Made by a program: the position numbers and the translations under genes
Shown here: positions 23,820-34,931 of the stretch, in pieces
Position numbering within the stretch: position 1 is the stretch's first letter
Layout of the letters: every line of letters starts with the position of its first letter
The notes under the pieces: generated by a model
Databases searched by the model: none
Told to the model about the DNA's origin: nothing
Seen by the model: the letters and a program-made list of their open reading frames with translations, nothing else
Assembly: GCA_949317995.1 (NCBI GenBank)
Contig: OX439046.1
Coordinates: 33,764,002-33,828,001 of the forward strand
From: Acholoe squamosa
Lineage: Eukaryota; Annelida; Polychaeta; Phyllodocida; Polynoidae
Length of the DNA: 64,000 bases
Direction of reading: 5' to 3'

Positions 23820-23966
23820 TTAATTAGTCACCATTATCACATGATTCCTGTGATTCTAAGTGCTTTAGATGTTCTTAGAAATAACCGTGTACACATGGTG
23901 ATAAGGGTAGTGCCATATTTATATCAACGATGAAACTTAATGGAGTCTCGAGAATATTGTCCTAGA

Positions 23967-24152
23967 GAGTGAGTGAGTGGGTAACAGATGTTAAACACCA
24001 TTTTGACACCGTTTTGACAGCTAAGGTCATACATTACACAATTTCACATAGGAATGGGTCGGTGCCTGCACATAATATGTGCATCACACACACTTGAGGA
24101 GATAGGAAAGAGGAGATATAGATCCTTTTAAATGGGCTAGGGAAGCCCCTTA
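23967..24152 (-). mobile_element. ACTC-tailed SINE copy
   Basis: Same family as 20595-20782, with the tail side at the left (GAGTGAGTGAGTGGGTAACA) and GGGCTAGGGAAGCCCC at the right. The flanks TGTCCTAGA (23958-23966) and TGTCCTACA (24153-24161) look like a 9-bp target duplication with one change. Confidence 0.7.
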
Positions 24153-24896
24153 TGTCCTACACGGGTAGGAAGATACTATCTAGTAGCACGTATCACATTT
24201 ATCCTTGTGGAGTGAGGAGATAAAGATCATGGGGTTTCTCTCGGGAAATTAGTGTTGCATTATGTGTGCCACTTTGAGAATGATTATTTTGGTTAAAGGA
24301 GTCCGAAATTCAGCCCAAGTCTCATTGTCGCCATAGATGGTTTGGGCATTTATGATTCAGTTCAATCTCCTAATCATCTGACAACTTAATGAAGATAACT
24401 GCTAAATAGAAAGTTGTATTCGAACATCAACGTAGGTAGCATATTGGACTGACCATACTTTAAATCTCTCCATGACCACATGAATGAATGACATGTGAGA
24501 TAATAATACATCAGTAATATAATCCTCAAATTGAGTAATTTATTTTCGTACATGAAGTGGAGTTGTGCAATATTTCTGTAATCATTGAAATTAGTTTGCC
24601 CAGTACGTCAACTTTTGACGGGTGTTATACAATAGATGTACAATGTAGTTCACTATAAAGAGTCCTATAGTGAGCCGACAGATGCATTGTAAAGCATATT
24701 TCATGATTTCACGATGTAAAAAATCCCTTCAAAAGGCACCAGTGGGGGTACCTGTAGTCATGAAGCAACAGCTAGTTCAGCTTTAACACACCAGGTGACG
24801 TGAGAGCCCTCCTCCAGGGTCCTTTCTAGGGCCGACCTTTATATCCGTACAGGGTACATGTGTCCCCAACCAATGATGAATGACTACCAACCCTTA

Positions 24897-25010
24897 CACC
24901 ACCACAGCCACCACCATGACCAGTGGCACCAGGCACTTCACCACACACCAAGTGCCTGGTGCCAGTGATGGTGGTGGTGGTGGTGTTGGTGGTGGTGGTA
25001 TGGAATATGG
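24897..25010. repeat. Triplet-repeat palindrome
   Basis: The perfect 14-bp stem (24927-24962 region, GGCACCAGGCACTT / AAGTGCCTGGTGCC) is extended by imperfect CAC and GTG triplets on both sides, so the whole can extrude as a cruciform. Confidence 0.7.
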
Positions 25011-25079
25011 TAGTGAGGTTGAGGTGCGGGGTACCCTGTAGGCTTAGTACATCTTGCTCATGATGCTAGTGCAATACCC

Positions 25080-25210
25080 GCGGTTGCTGCTGCCATTGCT
25101 GCTCCTTTGCTGCTGCCATTGCTGCTCCTTTGCTGCTGCTGCTGCTGCTGCTGCTGCCGCTGCAGTAGCAGCCATCCACACTGATGCTGATGCTGATGCT
25201 GACAAGCATG
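25080..25210. repeat. (GCT)n and (GATGCT)n tracts
   Basis: Interrupted GCT triplets precede about three GATGCT units. Read in frame they give poly-Ala or poly-Leu, which has no other support as protein. Confidence 0.85.
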
Positions 25211-26632
25211 CTGGTTATTGTGCTGTTGCTCGCGCTATCGCTGCTGTTGATGATGCTACTTTTCCTGATATATTTATTAAATTACTATCAGAAGTCACAG
25301 ACTGACTATGTTCTTGTTTCTAGCCTTACCTCTATCGGCTATTCAGAACCCATTGTCACAAACACGAGGGTTATTGGGATACCGTGCATTTATCTATTGT
25401 CATAGGTCGCTGTTGTAGTTGTTGGCTACTATAGCAAGATCCAATGCGGATAGCAATGCAGCAGCGTTATCAAAATAGCAGAGGACATGTCCATGACCCA
25501 TCATTGAGCGGCAATGAGCAGGGTTAGCCAAATATGTAGAGAGCTTATCCCATGCACTGCTAGTGTATGACCGTAAAGCTGACCAATATGGATATTAGTG
25601 TCAGGAGAAGGAGGCCCCTGGTCCATGTAACAGACATTTACCCGTGTTGCCTGCTCTGTTTGATGTCCACAGTCCCCATCACGATGACACAGACTGTCTG
25701 GGGGTAATTGATGTTCTGCTTTTATTGTCCATCTCCATTATCTGGAGTACAGAGAGGAAAATTTGATTTCAGAGGGCATAGGCAGGGGCCCGCCCATGCC
25801 ACATTATTTGTGGAGCCACTCGTGGGGATACTGACTATGCAGAATCTCTCTGTTGCAGCCAGTATTGGTATTCAGTCAGTCATTGTACCCATTATACTCA
25901 TAGTACCAATACAGGGGTGATCTAGAGCATGTTGCTGAACTTTACAACTATACACTATCCTATAATAACCCCTTCTTATGAAAAATATGTCATATTTGAT
26001 AAGATCTTGTGCTAAAATTAAATAATATGTAATATCATTCATTTACATATAAGCCATACAGTCATAAACTATATTTCCCTCCTGCAATATTGTCCCAGTG
26101 CTAGACTAGAACGCAGGACCTATCTAAGAACCTATTGCTACTCGTGATTCACCACGTTGTGCCCCAATTGTCCTATATGGATCCTGGCAAGGCTGAACAG
26201 ATCCATACCACACTGAACTGGAGGCTAAATAACACTCCATTTTACTGGCAGCTTTGGGTGGGGTGGATGGACTCTGGTCTGATATTACTGCTCCTGAGTC
26301 CACACAGGGATTCCAATGCTACTATCATATTTGCAGATCGGAATTCAGATTACCCTCGCCTCCACAGTTGCCAATCCCCCTGGTCAATGCCCTGTTGTTA
26401 TGGAACCTTAGCCTTGTGTCCATGGAGTAATGACCAGGGTAGGAGAGTTGGATGGATGGAGCAATCTCTGGGCTTTCTTTTGCTTCTGTTTCTTAATATA
26501 TCTCTGACCCAGGATTGGATGTAAGCAGACACGCGAAACTGGATCTGGGTGTTTGCTTCTCAATTTGGGAACAGCCGGGGAAGGTGGGGGGATTCTGCGA
26601 CTACATCAGCCCCGTAACCTTATAATGCATGT

Positions 26633-26830
26633 TACACTGAAAAACTGAGAGGAACGAAACTAGTCAGTGCAGACGACTTTAAGTCCTCAGGTTGACGATA
26701 CCTAAAACTACAGCTTTAGGTCGTCAAAGTGACGACTTTAGGTCATCATCCTGAGCACCTAAGTCATCAGTATGACGACTTTCTATTGTCAGTATGACGA
26801 GTTTAGGTGGTCATTTGACCTTGACTACCC
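26633..26830. mobile_element. Solo arm of the TACACTGAAAA element family
   Basis: It begins TTACACTGAAAAACTGAG and carries several GACGACTTTAGGTCRTC-type blocks plus AAAACTACAGCTTTAGG. The complement of 44040-44189 has the same order of blocks. A matching right end is not found nearby, so this is a single arm or truncated copy. Confidence 0.55.
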
Positions 26831-27004
26831 TTAACTCGTCTGTATTGAGCAGTTTTAGGCAGCGACATGTTTTCTGTGTACATATTGGTTATCCTCCCTA
26901 TTCCATCAACAGCTATGTACATGTACAAGAAATGGTCCATGACAAAACACTAGATTTTACACAGTGCTATGATTCATAATATTTCAGAGGAAAACATTTA
27001 AGTG

Positions 27005-27337
27005 TCAAACAAAATATATAGGCAGTTGGAGCCAGGAGTGAATGTCCAAAGTAAAGAATCGTAGTGAAATCGATGAGTACAGTTCAGGAAGGAATGTGCA
27101 GTGGGTGAGGTTGCAGGGTAAGGGCATAATACAGGCAATGTCTATTGGGAATAGCAGTATGGAGGGGTATTCCGAATGTCTATGGGGGCAGTGTATTGGT
27201 CTGTAGGGGAAGAAGCAGAGTTCTGGATAGCCTATCCGGCCCATCCTTATATCTATATGGAGCCTAAACACTAGTCTATCACTGGCAACCGCCCATGTTA
27301 AGAGGGATTTCCATTTAGTCAAAATTGTAAAGTACAT
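27005..27337 (-). CDS. Hypothetical 110-aa ORF, doubtful
   Basis: An ATG-started minus-strand frame beginning MYFTILTKWKSLLTW, rich in Cys, His, Pro and Ile. No domain, signal peptide or splice pattern is recognised. Length alone makes it one of the longer frames outside repeats, but composition is compatible with chance. A second frame on the same strand at 27556-27840 lies 220 bp upstream in the reading direction and is equally anonymous. Confidence 0.12.
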   Translation of the reverse strand: MYFTILTKWKSLLTWAVASDRLVFRLHIDIRMGRIGYPELCFFPYRPIHCPHRHSEYPSILLFPIDIACIMPLPCNLTHCTFLPELYSSISLRFFTLDIHSWLQLPIYFV

Positions 27338-27340
27338 GTT

Positions 27341-28300
27341 TAAGTCTAGACTGAGCCCACATCAAAACACCAATAACTAGCCCCTTTCCTGCTGCTTGCA
27401 GTTAATCCAACTAAGCTCAGTGAGATTGGTGTTTTATATCAATGGGAAAGTTCCTAATTGCTTAGGCCTACACTTTCTGGCCTGACCAATCGCAGCCATT
27501 GTCTGTTAATATGTGGATAAGGCTTTGTGCCTGCAGCGATGGCCGACGCTGAAGACTAAGTCCCCGGGGGTATTTGGAAATACTGAATGTCTATAGGGGT
27601 TAAAGGAGCAGTCTCTTGGGTTTGAGATATGCCCCGCAAAGAGATAGACCATTTTCTACTTATGAATATATGAGTCATTTGCAGACAGGGAGGGAAGGGG
27701 TACAGAAGGATGGCTAACATGCTGCATTGTAGTCTGAGCATGGAGCGCCGCAAAGTGTAAAACTTGAGGAAGATGACGGCATATAGATGTTTATTTTCAT
27801 TCAAACAATCAGGAAATACATTAGGATCTGCACGGTGCATAGAGGATTAGAAGAGACAAAGCAGGCCTAGCGAGGAGTAGGGTAACTAAGTCTAAAATAA
27901 CTAAATTAGGTAAGTTATGGTGAAAGTTTGCTGGAGAGACTTTATCCTTGGATAGTAATCAGGCAAAGTCAGAGTATCACCCCAGGATCAGCCTCAGGAT
28001 CTGTCAGAATATCACCCCAGGATCAGGCTGAGTCTCAAATAATACTCATTTTGGCGACATTGCCAGTCTGGATCTAGACTCAATTGAGTAAGATTTTTTT
28101 CTCAGTGTGATCATACCAAACCGGTACGAAATATCTCATAGAAGGGGTTTGAGGCAAAGTACGAACTTTTTCAGAGATCAGTAAAAGTGTCGCTTGTGAA
28201 TTACAATTATGTCTTCAAGTTTTGCGCCTTGATGTTTAGGCTGTTTTATTCTTATTTCTTGGATGACGGATCCGGCCGCGAAATTTTTGGCAAATTAAAA
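27341..28300. other. Anonymous DNA
   Basis: No gene or mobile element is supported. The minus-strand frame 27556-27840 has no recognisable features. TATCACCCCAGGATCAG occurs twice near 27975 and 28010, a small local duplication. Confidence 0.4.
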
Positions 28301-28347
28301 AAAGGTAGTCAGTGATAAGCTTTTAGTATTCTGCCCTTCCTACTTAC

Positions 28348-28640
28348 TCGAGCATTATGCAGCTTGAAAGTGACTTCTCCAATGCATTTATTTTGCTCTC
28401 GGAAATATTGATACTCAGGTAATGCATTGGGACAACTTTTTCTTACCGATGGCCGGCGAGAAAAGTGTGTTAAAAAAACTAAATCGAAGTTATCAGAATG
28501 AGACGCTATTATATACTTTTGCATTGATATGTCTGTTGGCGGCAGTGGCTGATTCAGGGTCATAAAGGGACACACGTTATAATAATTACTGATTAACTTG
28601 CTGATGCTTGAAGGCACTGTAGATGAAAATACAGACAACA
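28348..28640 (-). CDS. Candidate internal exon of an unknown gene
   Basis: On the minus strand, a long pyrimidine run TTATTTTTTTACAG gives a good acceptor at 28641, and CTCGA followed by GTAAGTAGG gives a near-consensus donor at 28347. The 293 nt between them are open in one frame, from LSVFSSTVPSS to KLHNAR, and include a basic segment SRRPSVRKSCPN. A second acceptor-like site lies about 15 nt further in. Together these look like an internal exon. No family is recognised and no neighbouring exon could be paired. Chance cannot be excluded for a frame under 100 codons. Confidence 0.3.
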
Positions 28641-28649
28641 CTGTAAAAA

Positions 28650-29305
28650 AATAACTGTTGAGTCTACAAGGTATCCTTGTAAAACTGAACAGTGAACCAC
28701 TGTAATTAAAAAGCAGAGTGCCAGTGTAGTCTTTACAAGAATCTCCATGTGGCAGTACGGTGGTACAAGGAATCTCTCAAACTGGTCCCAGAACAAGGGG
28801 TCCATGGTTAGGAGATTATGTTAAGGATTCAATTGAAAATTTAGAATCTAAGATCTATGATCAAGAGGCCCGTGTTAAGGATGCAATTGAGAGGATTCAA
28901 TTTAGGATCTGTCATCTATGATCAAGATATTAGGGTTTCATATTTAAATTTGACGATCAATTCTGAGTTTAATATCAATTCTAAAAGCAGTTAAATTGCA
29001 GTGCGTTTCCCGGATTAGAAATTTATCCCATATTTTCGGCAAAGTAAACACAGCAAAGCTGTAATGCCGTGCATATTCATATCATGTTCTAAGAAGTATA
29101 GAATTGATTTACAACATTTTTAATATGATAGTAGATCGAAATTTTCAGAACAAATATTATTTTAATACGGAATCTAAAAGCCTTTCATATATTGTGTGTT
29201 TTGCAATTTATTAATCTATAACATACTTTCAGGAAAGTAAACACAGCAATGCTGTAATGCCGTGCATATTCCTATGATGATCCAAGGAAAAAAGATCATT
29301 ATATA
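28650..29305. other. Anonymous AT-rich DNA with a short duplication
   Basis: AAAGTAAACACAGCAAAGCT and a near copy (with AATGCTGTAATGCC) occur about 190 bp apart near 29040 and 29234, each followed by CCGTGCATATTC. No gene is seen. Confidence 0.4.
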
Positions 29306-29494
29306 TGAACTCTATGGCCTTTGGAATGGACCTATACTTAAATATATGCTCTGATTGTGGTGCTTCCTCGCTCTCCATGTAAAATCCTGCCCCATTGCTA
29401 TAGTATGGAGTAAACCTATGCCTGGATTAAAATATGCAAATAAGGAATGTGTGTGAGGGTTGGGAGTAGTGTGGTGGTGGTATTGGTGGTGGTG

Positions 29495-32400
29495 GTGTCA
29501 CAATGGTCACTAACATCCATCTGATAACTTTTGAAGATCAAAATTGACCATATATGGCCTGGATCCCTGTGATTCCTTAAACCAAGATGGCCGACACACA
29601 AGGAAAACAAAAGAATTAGGTAGTGGAGGTGTCCCAATGGTCACTAACATCCATCTGATAACTTTTGAAGATCAAAATTGACCATATATGGCCTGGATCC
29701 CTGTGATTCCTGAAACCAAGATGGCCAACACACAAGGAAAACAAAAGAATTAGGTAGTTGAGGTGTCCCAATGGTCACTAACATCTATCTGATAACTTTT
29801 GAAGATCAAAATTGACCACATATGACCTGGATCCCTGTGTTTCCTAAAACCAAGATGGCCGACACACATGGAAAACAATAAAATTGGGTAGTTGAGGTGT
29901 CCAAATGGTCACTAACCATAACTTTTGAAGATCAAAATTGACCATATATGACCTGGATCCCTGTGTTTCCTAAAACAAAGATGGCCGACACACATGGAAA
30001 ACAACAAAATTGGGTAGTTGAGGTCCCCCAATGGTCACTAACATCCATCTGATAACTTTTGAAGATTAAAATTGACAATATATGAGCTGGATCCCTGTGT
30101 TTCCTAAAACAAAGATGGCCGACACACATGGAAAACAATAAAATAGGCTAGTTGAGGTCTCCCAATGGTCACTAACATCCATCTGATAACTTTTGAAGAT
30201 CAAAATTGATGATATATGACCTGGATCCCTGTGATTCCTGAAACCAAGATGGCCGACACATATTGAAAAAAATAAAAGAATTAGGTAGTTGAGGTCTTTC
30301 AATGGTCACTAACATCCATCTCATAACTTTTGAAGATCAAAATTGACCATATATGACATGGATCCCTGTGATTCCTGAAACCAAGATGGCCGACACACAT
30401 GGAAAACAACAAAATTGGGTAGTTGAGGTCCCCCAATGGTCACTAACATCCATCTGATAACTTTTGAAGATCGAAATTGACCATATATGGCCTGGATCCC
30501 TGTGTTTCCTAAAACAAAGATGGCCGACATATATGGAGAACAATAAAATTAGCTAGTTGAGGTGTCCCAATGGTCACTAATATCCATCTGATAACTTTTG
30601 AAGATTAAAATTGACAATATATGAGCTGGATCCCTGTGTTTCCTAAAACAAAGATGGCCGACACACATGGAAAACAATAAAATAGGCTAGTTTAGGTCTC
30701 CCAATGGTCATTAACATCCATCTGATAATTTTTGAAGATCAAAGTTGACCATATATGGCATGGATCCCTGTGTTTTCTAAAACAAAGATGGCCGACACAT
30801 ATTGAAAAAAATAGAATTAGGTAGTTCAGGTCTTTCAATGGTCACTAACATCCATCTTATAACTTTTGAAGATCAAAATTGACCATATATGACCTGGATC
30901 CCTGTGTTTCCTAAAACAAAGATGGCCGACACACATGGAAAACAATAAAATAGGCTAGTTGAGGTCTCCCAATGGTCACTAACATCCATCTGATAACTTT
31001 TGAAGATCAAAATTGACCACATATGACCTGGATCCCTGTGTTTCCAAAAACCAAGATGGCGGACACACATGGAAAACAATAAAATTAGGTACTTGAGGTG
31101 TCCCAATGGTCACTAACATCCATCTGATAACTTTTGAAGATCGAAGTTGACCATATATGACCTGGATCCCTGTGTTTCCTAAAACAAAGATGGCTGACAC
31201 ACATGGAAAACAATAAAATAGGCTAGTTGAGGTCTCCCAATGGTCACTAACATCCATCTGATAACTTTTGAAGATCAAAATTGACCACATATGACCTGGA
31301 TCCCTGTGTTTCCAAAAACCAAGATGGCGGACACACATGGAAAACAATAAAATTAGGTACTTGAGGTGTCCCAATGGTCACTAACATCCATCTGATAACT
31401 TTTGAAGATCGAAGTTGACCATATATGGCCTGGATCCCTGTGTTTCCTAAAACAAAGATGGCCGACATATATGGAGAACAATAAAATTAGCTAGTTGAGG
31501 TGTCCCAATGGTCACTAACATCCATCTGATAACTTTTGAAGATTAAAATTGACAATATATGAGCTGGATCCCTGTGTTTCCTAAAACAAAGATGGCCGAC
31601 ACACATGGAAAACAATAAAATAGGCTAGTTGAGGTCTCCCAATGGTCACTAACATCCATCTGATAATTTTTGAAAATCAAAGTTGACCATATATGGCCTG
31701 GATCCCTGTGTTTTCTAAAACAAAGATGGCCGACACATATTGAAAAAAATAAAAGAATTAGGTAGTTGAGGTCTTTCAATGGTCACTAACATCCATCTCA
31801 TAACTTTTGAAGATCAAAATTGACCATATATGACATGGATCCCTGTGATTCCTGAAACCAAGATGGCCGACACACATGGAAAACAACAAAATTGGGTAGT
31901 TGAGGTCCCCCAATGGTCACTAACATCCATCTGATAACTTTTGAAGATCGAAATTGACCATATATGGCCTGGATCCCTGTGTTTCCTAAAACAAAGATGG
32001 CCGACATATATGGAGAACAATAAAATTAGCTAGTTGAGGTGTCCCAATGGTCACTAATATCCATCTGATAACTTTTGAAGATTAAAATTGACAATATATG
32101 AGCTGGATCCCTGTGTTTCCTAAAACAAAGATGGCCGACACACATGGAAAACAATAAAATAGGCTAGTTTAGGTCTCCCAATGGTCATTAACATCCATCT
32201 GATAATTTTTGAAGATCAAAGTTGACCATATATGGCATGGATCCCTGTGTTTTCTAAAACAAAGATGGCCGACACATATTGAAAAAAATAGAATTAGGTA
32301 GTTCAGGTCTTTCAATGGTCACTAACATCCATCTTATAACTTTTGAAGATCAAAATTGACCATATATGACCTGGATCCCTGTGTTTCCTAAAACAAAGAT

Positions 32401-34032
32401 GGCCGACACACATGGAAAACAATAAAATAGGCTAGTTGAGGTCTCCCAATGGTCACTAACATCCATCTGATAACTTTTGAAGATCAAAATTGACCACATA
32501 TGACCTGGATCCCTGTGTTTCCAAAAACCAAGATGGCGGACACACATGGAAAACAATAAAATTAGGTACTTGAGGTGTCCCAATGGTCACTAACATCCAT
32601 CTGATAACTTTTGAAGATCGAAGTTGACCATATATGACCTGGATCCCTGTGTTTCCTAAAACAAAGATGGCTGACACACATGGAAAACAATAAAATAGGC
32701 TAGTTGAGGTCTCCCAATGGTCACTAACATCCATCTGATAACTTTTGAAGATCAAAATTGACCACATATGACCTGGATCCCTGTGTTTCCAAAAACCAAG
32801 ATGGCGGACACACATGGAAAACAATAAAATTAGGTACTTGAGGTGTCCCAATGGTCACTAACATCCATCTGATAACTTTTGAAGATCGAAGTTGACCATA
32901 TATGGCCTGGATCCCTGTGTTTCCTAAAACAAAGATGGCCGACATATATGGAGAACAATAAAATTAGCTAGTTGAGGTGTCCCAATGGTCACTAACATCC
33001 ATCTGATAACTTTTGAAGATTAAAATTGACAATATATGAGCTGGATCCCTGTGTTTCCTAAAACAAAGATGGCCGACACACATGGAAAACAATAAAATAG
33101 GCTAGTTGAGGTCTCCCAATGGTCACTAACATCCATCTGATAATTTTTGAAAATCAAAGTTGACCATATATGGCCTGGATCCCTGTGTTTTCTAAAACAA
33201 AGATGGCCGACACATATTGAAAAAAATAGAATTAGGTAGTTGAGGTCTTTCAATGGTCACTAACATCCATCTCATAACTTTTGAAGATCAAAATTGACCA
33301 TATATGAGCTGGATCCCTGTGATTCCTGAAACCAAGATGGCCGACACATATTGAAAAAAAAAAAAGAATTAGGTAGTTGAGGTCTTTCAATGGTCACTAA
33401 CATCCATCTCATAACTTTTGAAGATCAAAATTGACCATATATGACCTGGATCCCTGTGATTCCTGAAACCAAGATGGCCGACACACATTGAAAACAACAA
33501 AATTGGGTAGTTGAGGTCCCCCAATGGCCACTAACATCCATCTGATAACTTTTGAAGATCGAAATTGACCATATATGGCCTGGATCCCTGTGTTTCCTAA
33601 TACAAAGATGGCCGACACACATGGAAAAAAATAAATAGGCTAGTTTAGGTCTCCCAATAGTCACTAACACCCATCTGATAATTTTTGAAGATCAAAATTG
33701 ACCATGTATGGCCTGGATCCCTGTGTATCCTAAAACAAAGATGGCCGACACATATGGAAAACAATAGAATTAGGTAGTTGAGGTCTTTCAATGGTCACTA
33801 ATATCCATCTGATAACATTTGAAGATCAAAATTGACCACAAATGACCTGGATCCCTGTGTTTCCTAAAACCAAGATGGCTGACACACATGGCAAACAATA
33901 AAATTGGGTAGTTGAGGTGTCCCAATGGTCACTAACATCCATCTGATAACTTTTTAAGATCAAAATTTACCATATATGGCCTGGATCCCTGTGTTTCCGA
34001 AAACCAAGATGGCCGACACACATGGAAAACGG
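29495..34032. repeat. 134-bp satellite array with higher-order structure
   Basis: About 34 monomers of 133-134 bp, each with CAATGGTCACTAACATCCAT, TTTTGAAGATCAAAATTGAC, a GGATCC site and CAAGATGGCCGACACAC. Within 30066-33253 the monomers form a 1,477-bp (11-monomer) higher-order unit: 30066, 31543 and 33020 are equivalent starts, with near-identical sequence between the first two. The third copy has one extra monomer and then diverges. A 268-bp dimer is also duplicated around 30979-31374. All minus-strand frames here (recurring FPCVSAIFVLGNTGIQ) are translations of the satellite. Confidence 0.95.
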
Positions 34033-34135
34033 TCCCAAGACTCCAAATAATCCAATGCCATGCCACTTAAAACTCCTAAAAAAGTGCATCATACTTTAAA
34101 AATATGTGTACATGTATACATAAATAAACATGTAG

Positions 34136-34400
34136 GTGGCCTTTAGTGGGTTAATAGTCAGTGGTGCTGAGAAATGCACCACCAGCAGAAGAGAACCACA
34201 TGGTGCTGGGGGAGGTGGTGGCAGGCAGGTATGGGGCCACCACAGGAGGACAGCCACCACCACTATTCAGAGGTGGGTGGGGGGGGGGTATATATACTAT
34301 ATACCATGGCTCTGCCTGAGGTGTCCAGGGCTACCACCACTCTGTCCCCAGGGTCTACAATAACAGGTCCACCAACACCACCACTGCCACCACTTCTATG
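34136..34400. repeat. CCA/TGG-rich low-complexity stretch
   Basis: GGTGG, CCACCA and poly-G runs dominate between the satellite and the right inverted repeat. Open plus-strand frames arise from this composition. Confidence 0.5.
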
Positions 34401-34530
34401 CTTGACTGATTTGCAGATTTTAATCCAGGTATAGGCATACTCAATACTGTACCTATGACAGGATTATACATGGAGAGCGAGGAAGCACCACTATGAGAGC
34501 TTGTATTTAAGAATGGGTCCCCTCCTATAG

Positions 34531-34555
34531 CCGTTCATTCCTAAGAATGAACGGC
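34531..34555. repeat. Short perfect hairpin
   Basis: GCCGTTCATTC and its complement flank a 3-4 base loop just outside the right inverted repeat of the satellite-bearing element. It might mark the outer end of that element. Confidence 0.45.
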
Positions 34556-34723
34556 AATTAAGTACTAGCGTCCTAGACTGGTCTTCTGCCCTATGTTTGA
34601 TGGGAAGGGGTCCTAAAGTAGTGCCTGTTGATAGATGTAGACACCAGAGGGAGGTGCAGCATGACAGGCACTGCTGTATTTGGCTTTTAGTATTAACCTT
34701 TGATATGCCTACGAGAGAAGCCG

Positions 34724-34795
34724 CCTTCATGCCCTATTGGTAAGATGTATGACTTGTGATATAAAGGCTATGAGTTCCTGTCCTGGTCAACCTCA
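34724..34795 (+). mobile_element. Degenerate tRNA-like SINE head
   Basis: TATTGGTAAGATGTATGACT is A-box-like and GAGTTCCTGTCCTGGTCA B-box-like. The end resembles the arm at 18766-18836 (CCCTGCCCTGGTCA). Strongly diverged. Confidence 0.35.
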
Positions 34796-34871
34796 CATTT
34801 TTAAGAGTGTGGCTATAACCAAGCTTTAGCAGTTTGATAAAACATTTATCGCATTCCGTACAGTGGTAGAT

Positions 34872-34931
34872 GACATATTGGGGATTTGAACTCCCTTGAT
34901 TGTGACTCAAATGCTCTACCCTATTATGTCC
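34872..34931 (-). pseudogene. tRNA-Val(CAC)-like pseudogene or SINE head
   Basis: On the minus strand the ends GGACATA and TATGTC pair over six bases. TAGGGTAGAGCAT is A-box-like, TTTGA/TCAAG form a 5-bp anticodon stem around GTCACAA (anticodon CAC), and GGAGTTCAAATCCCC is a good B box. The D-loop is short and the variable loop is absent, so the total length is about 60 rather than 72-76. It is therefore probably a non-functional relic. Confidence 0.5.

Larger units (their letters stand above)
24162..26625. other. Region with triplet-rich hairpin; no supported gene
   Basis: At 24897-25010, CCACCACC-rich and GGTGGTGG-rich halves flank a perfect stem of GGCACCAGGCACTT and its complement. At 25080-25175 there is a GCTGCTGCT-rich run followed by GATGCT repeats. 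Frames at 25054-25305, 25708-25920 and 26135-26524 are open, but the first is a translation of the triplet repeat and the others show nothing recognisable. A weak tRNA-like B box near 26105 on the minus strand was not convincing. Confidence 0.45.
29310..34530. mobile_element. Inverted-repeat element enclosing a satellite array
   Basis: Outside the satellite, the left flank GTGGTGCTTCCTCGCTCTCC (from about 29357) and the right flank (complement of 34473-34492) are identical over 20 bases. Weaker inverted similarity extends outward (ACTTAAATATATGCTCTG versus TCTTAAATACAAGCTCTC) and inward (GCCTGGATTAAAATATGC versus ACCTGGATTAAAATCTGC). GGTGGT-rich and CACCAC-rich stretches also face each other just inside. 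The exact ends and target duplication are not resolved. The most economical reading is a non-autonomous DNA element whose interior is a tandem array, as known for several invertebrate elements with satellite cores. No transposase is present. Confidence 0.6.

Noticed and set aside
25054..25405. Poly-Ala and poly-Leu frames
   Set aside because: Translations of GCT/GATGCT repeats.
26100..26170. tRNA-like sequence on the minus strand
   Set aside because: Only a weak B-box-like GCGTTCTAGTC and a poor A box; not better than chance.
26135..26524. 129-aa plus-strand frame
   Set aside because: TTG/CTG-type start only, no domain, hydrophobic runs from T-rich DNA; treated as chance.
29416..33670. Many minus-strand frames with FPCVSAIFVLGNTGIQ-type repeats
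   Set aside because: They are translations of the 134-bp satellite; the frame persists only because the monomer lacks stops there, and length variants break it.
29495..34032. CRISPR-like array
   Set aside because: The whole 134-bp unit is repeated without unique spacers, and the sequence is eukaryotic in character.
34872..34931. Functional tRNA-Val
   Set aside because: The D-loop is short and the variable loop missing; length is about 60 nt.
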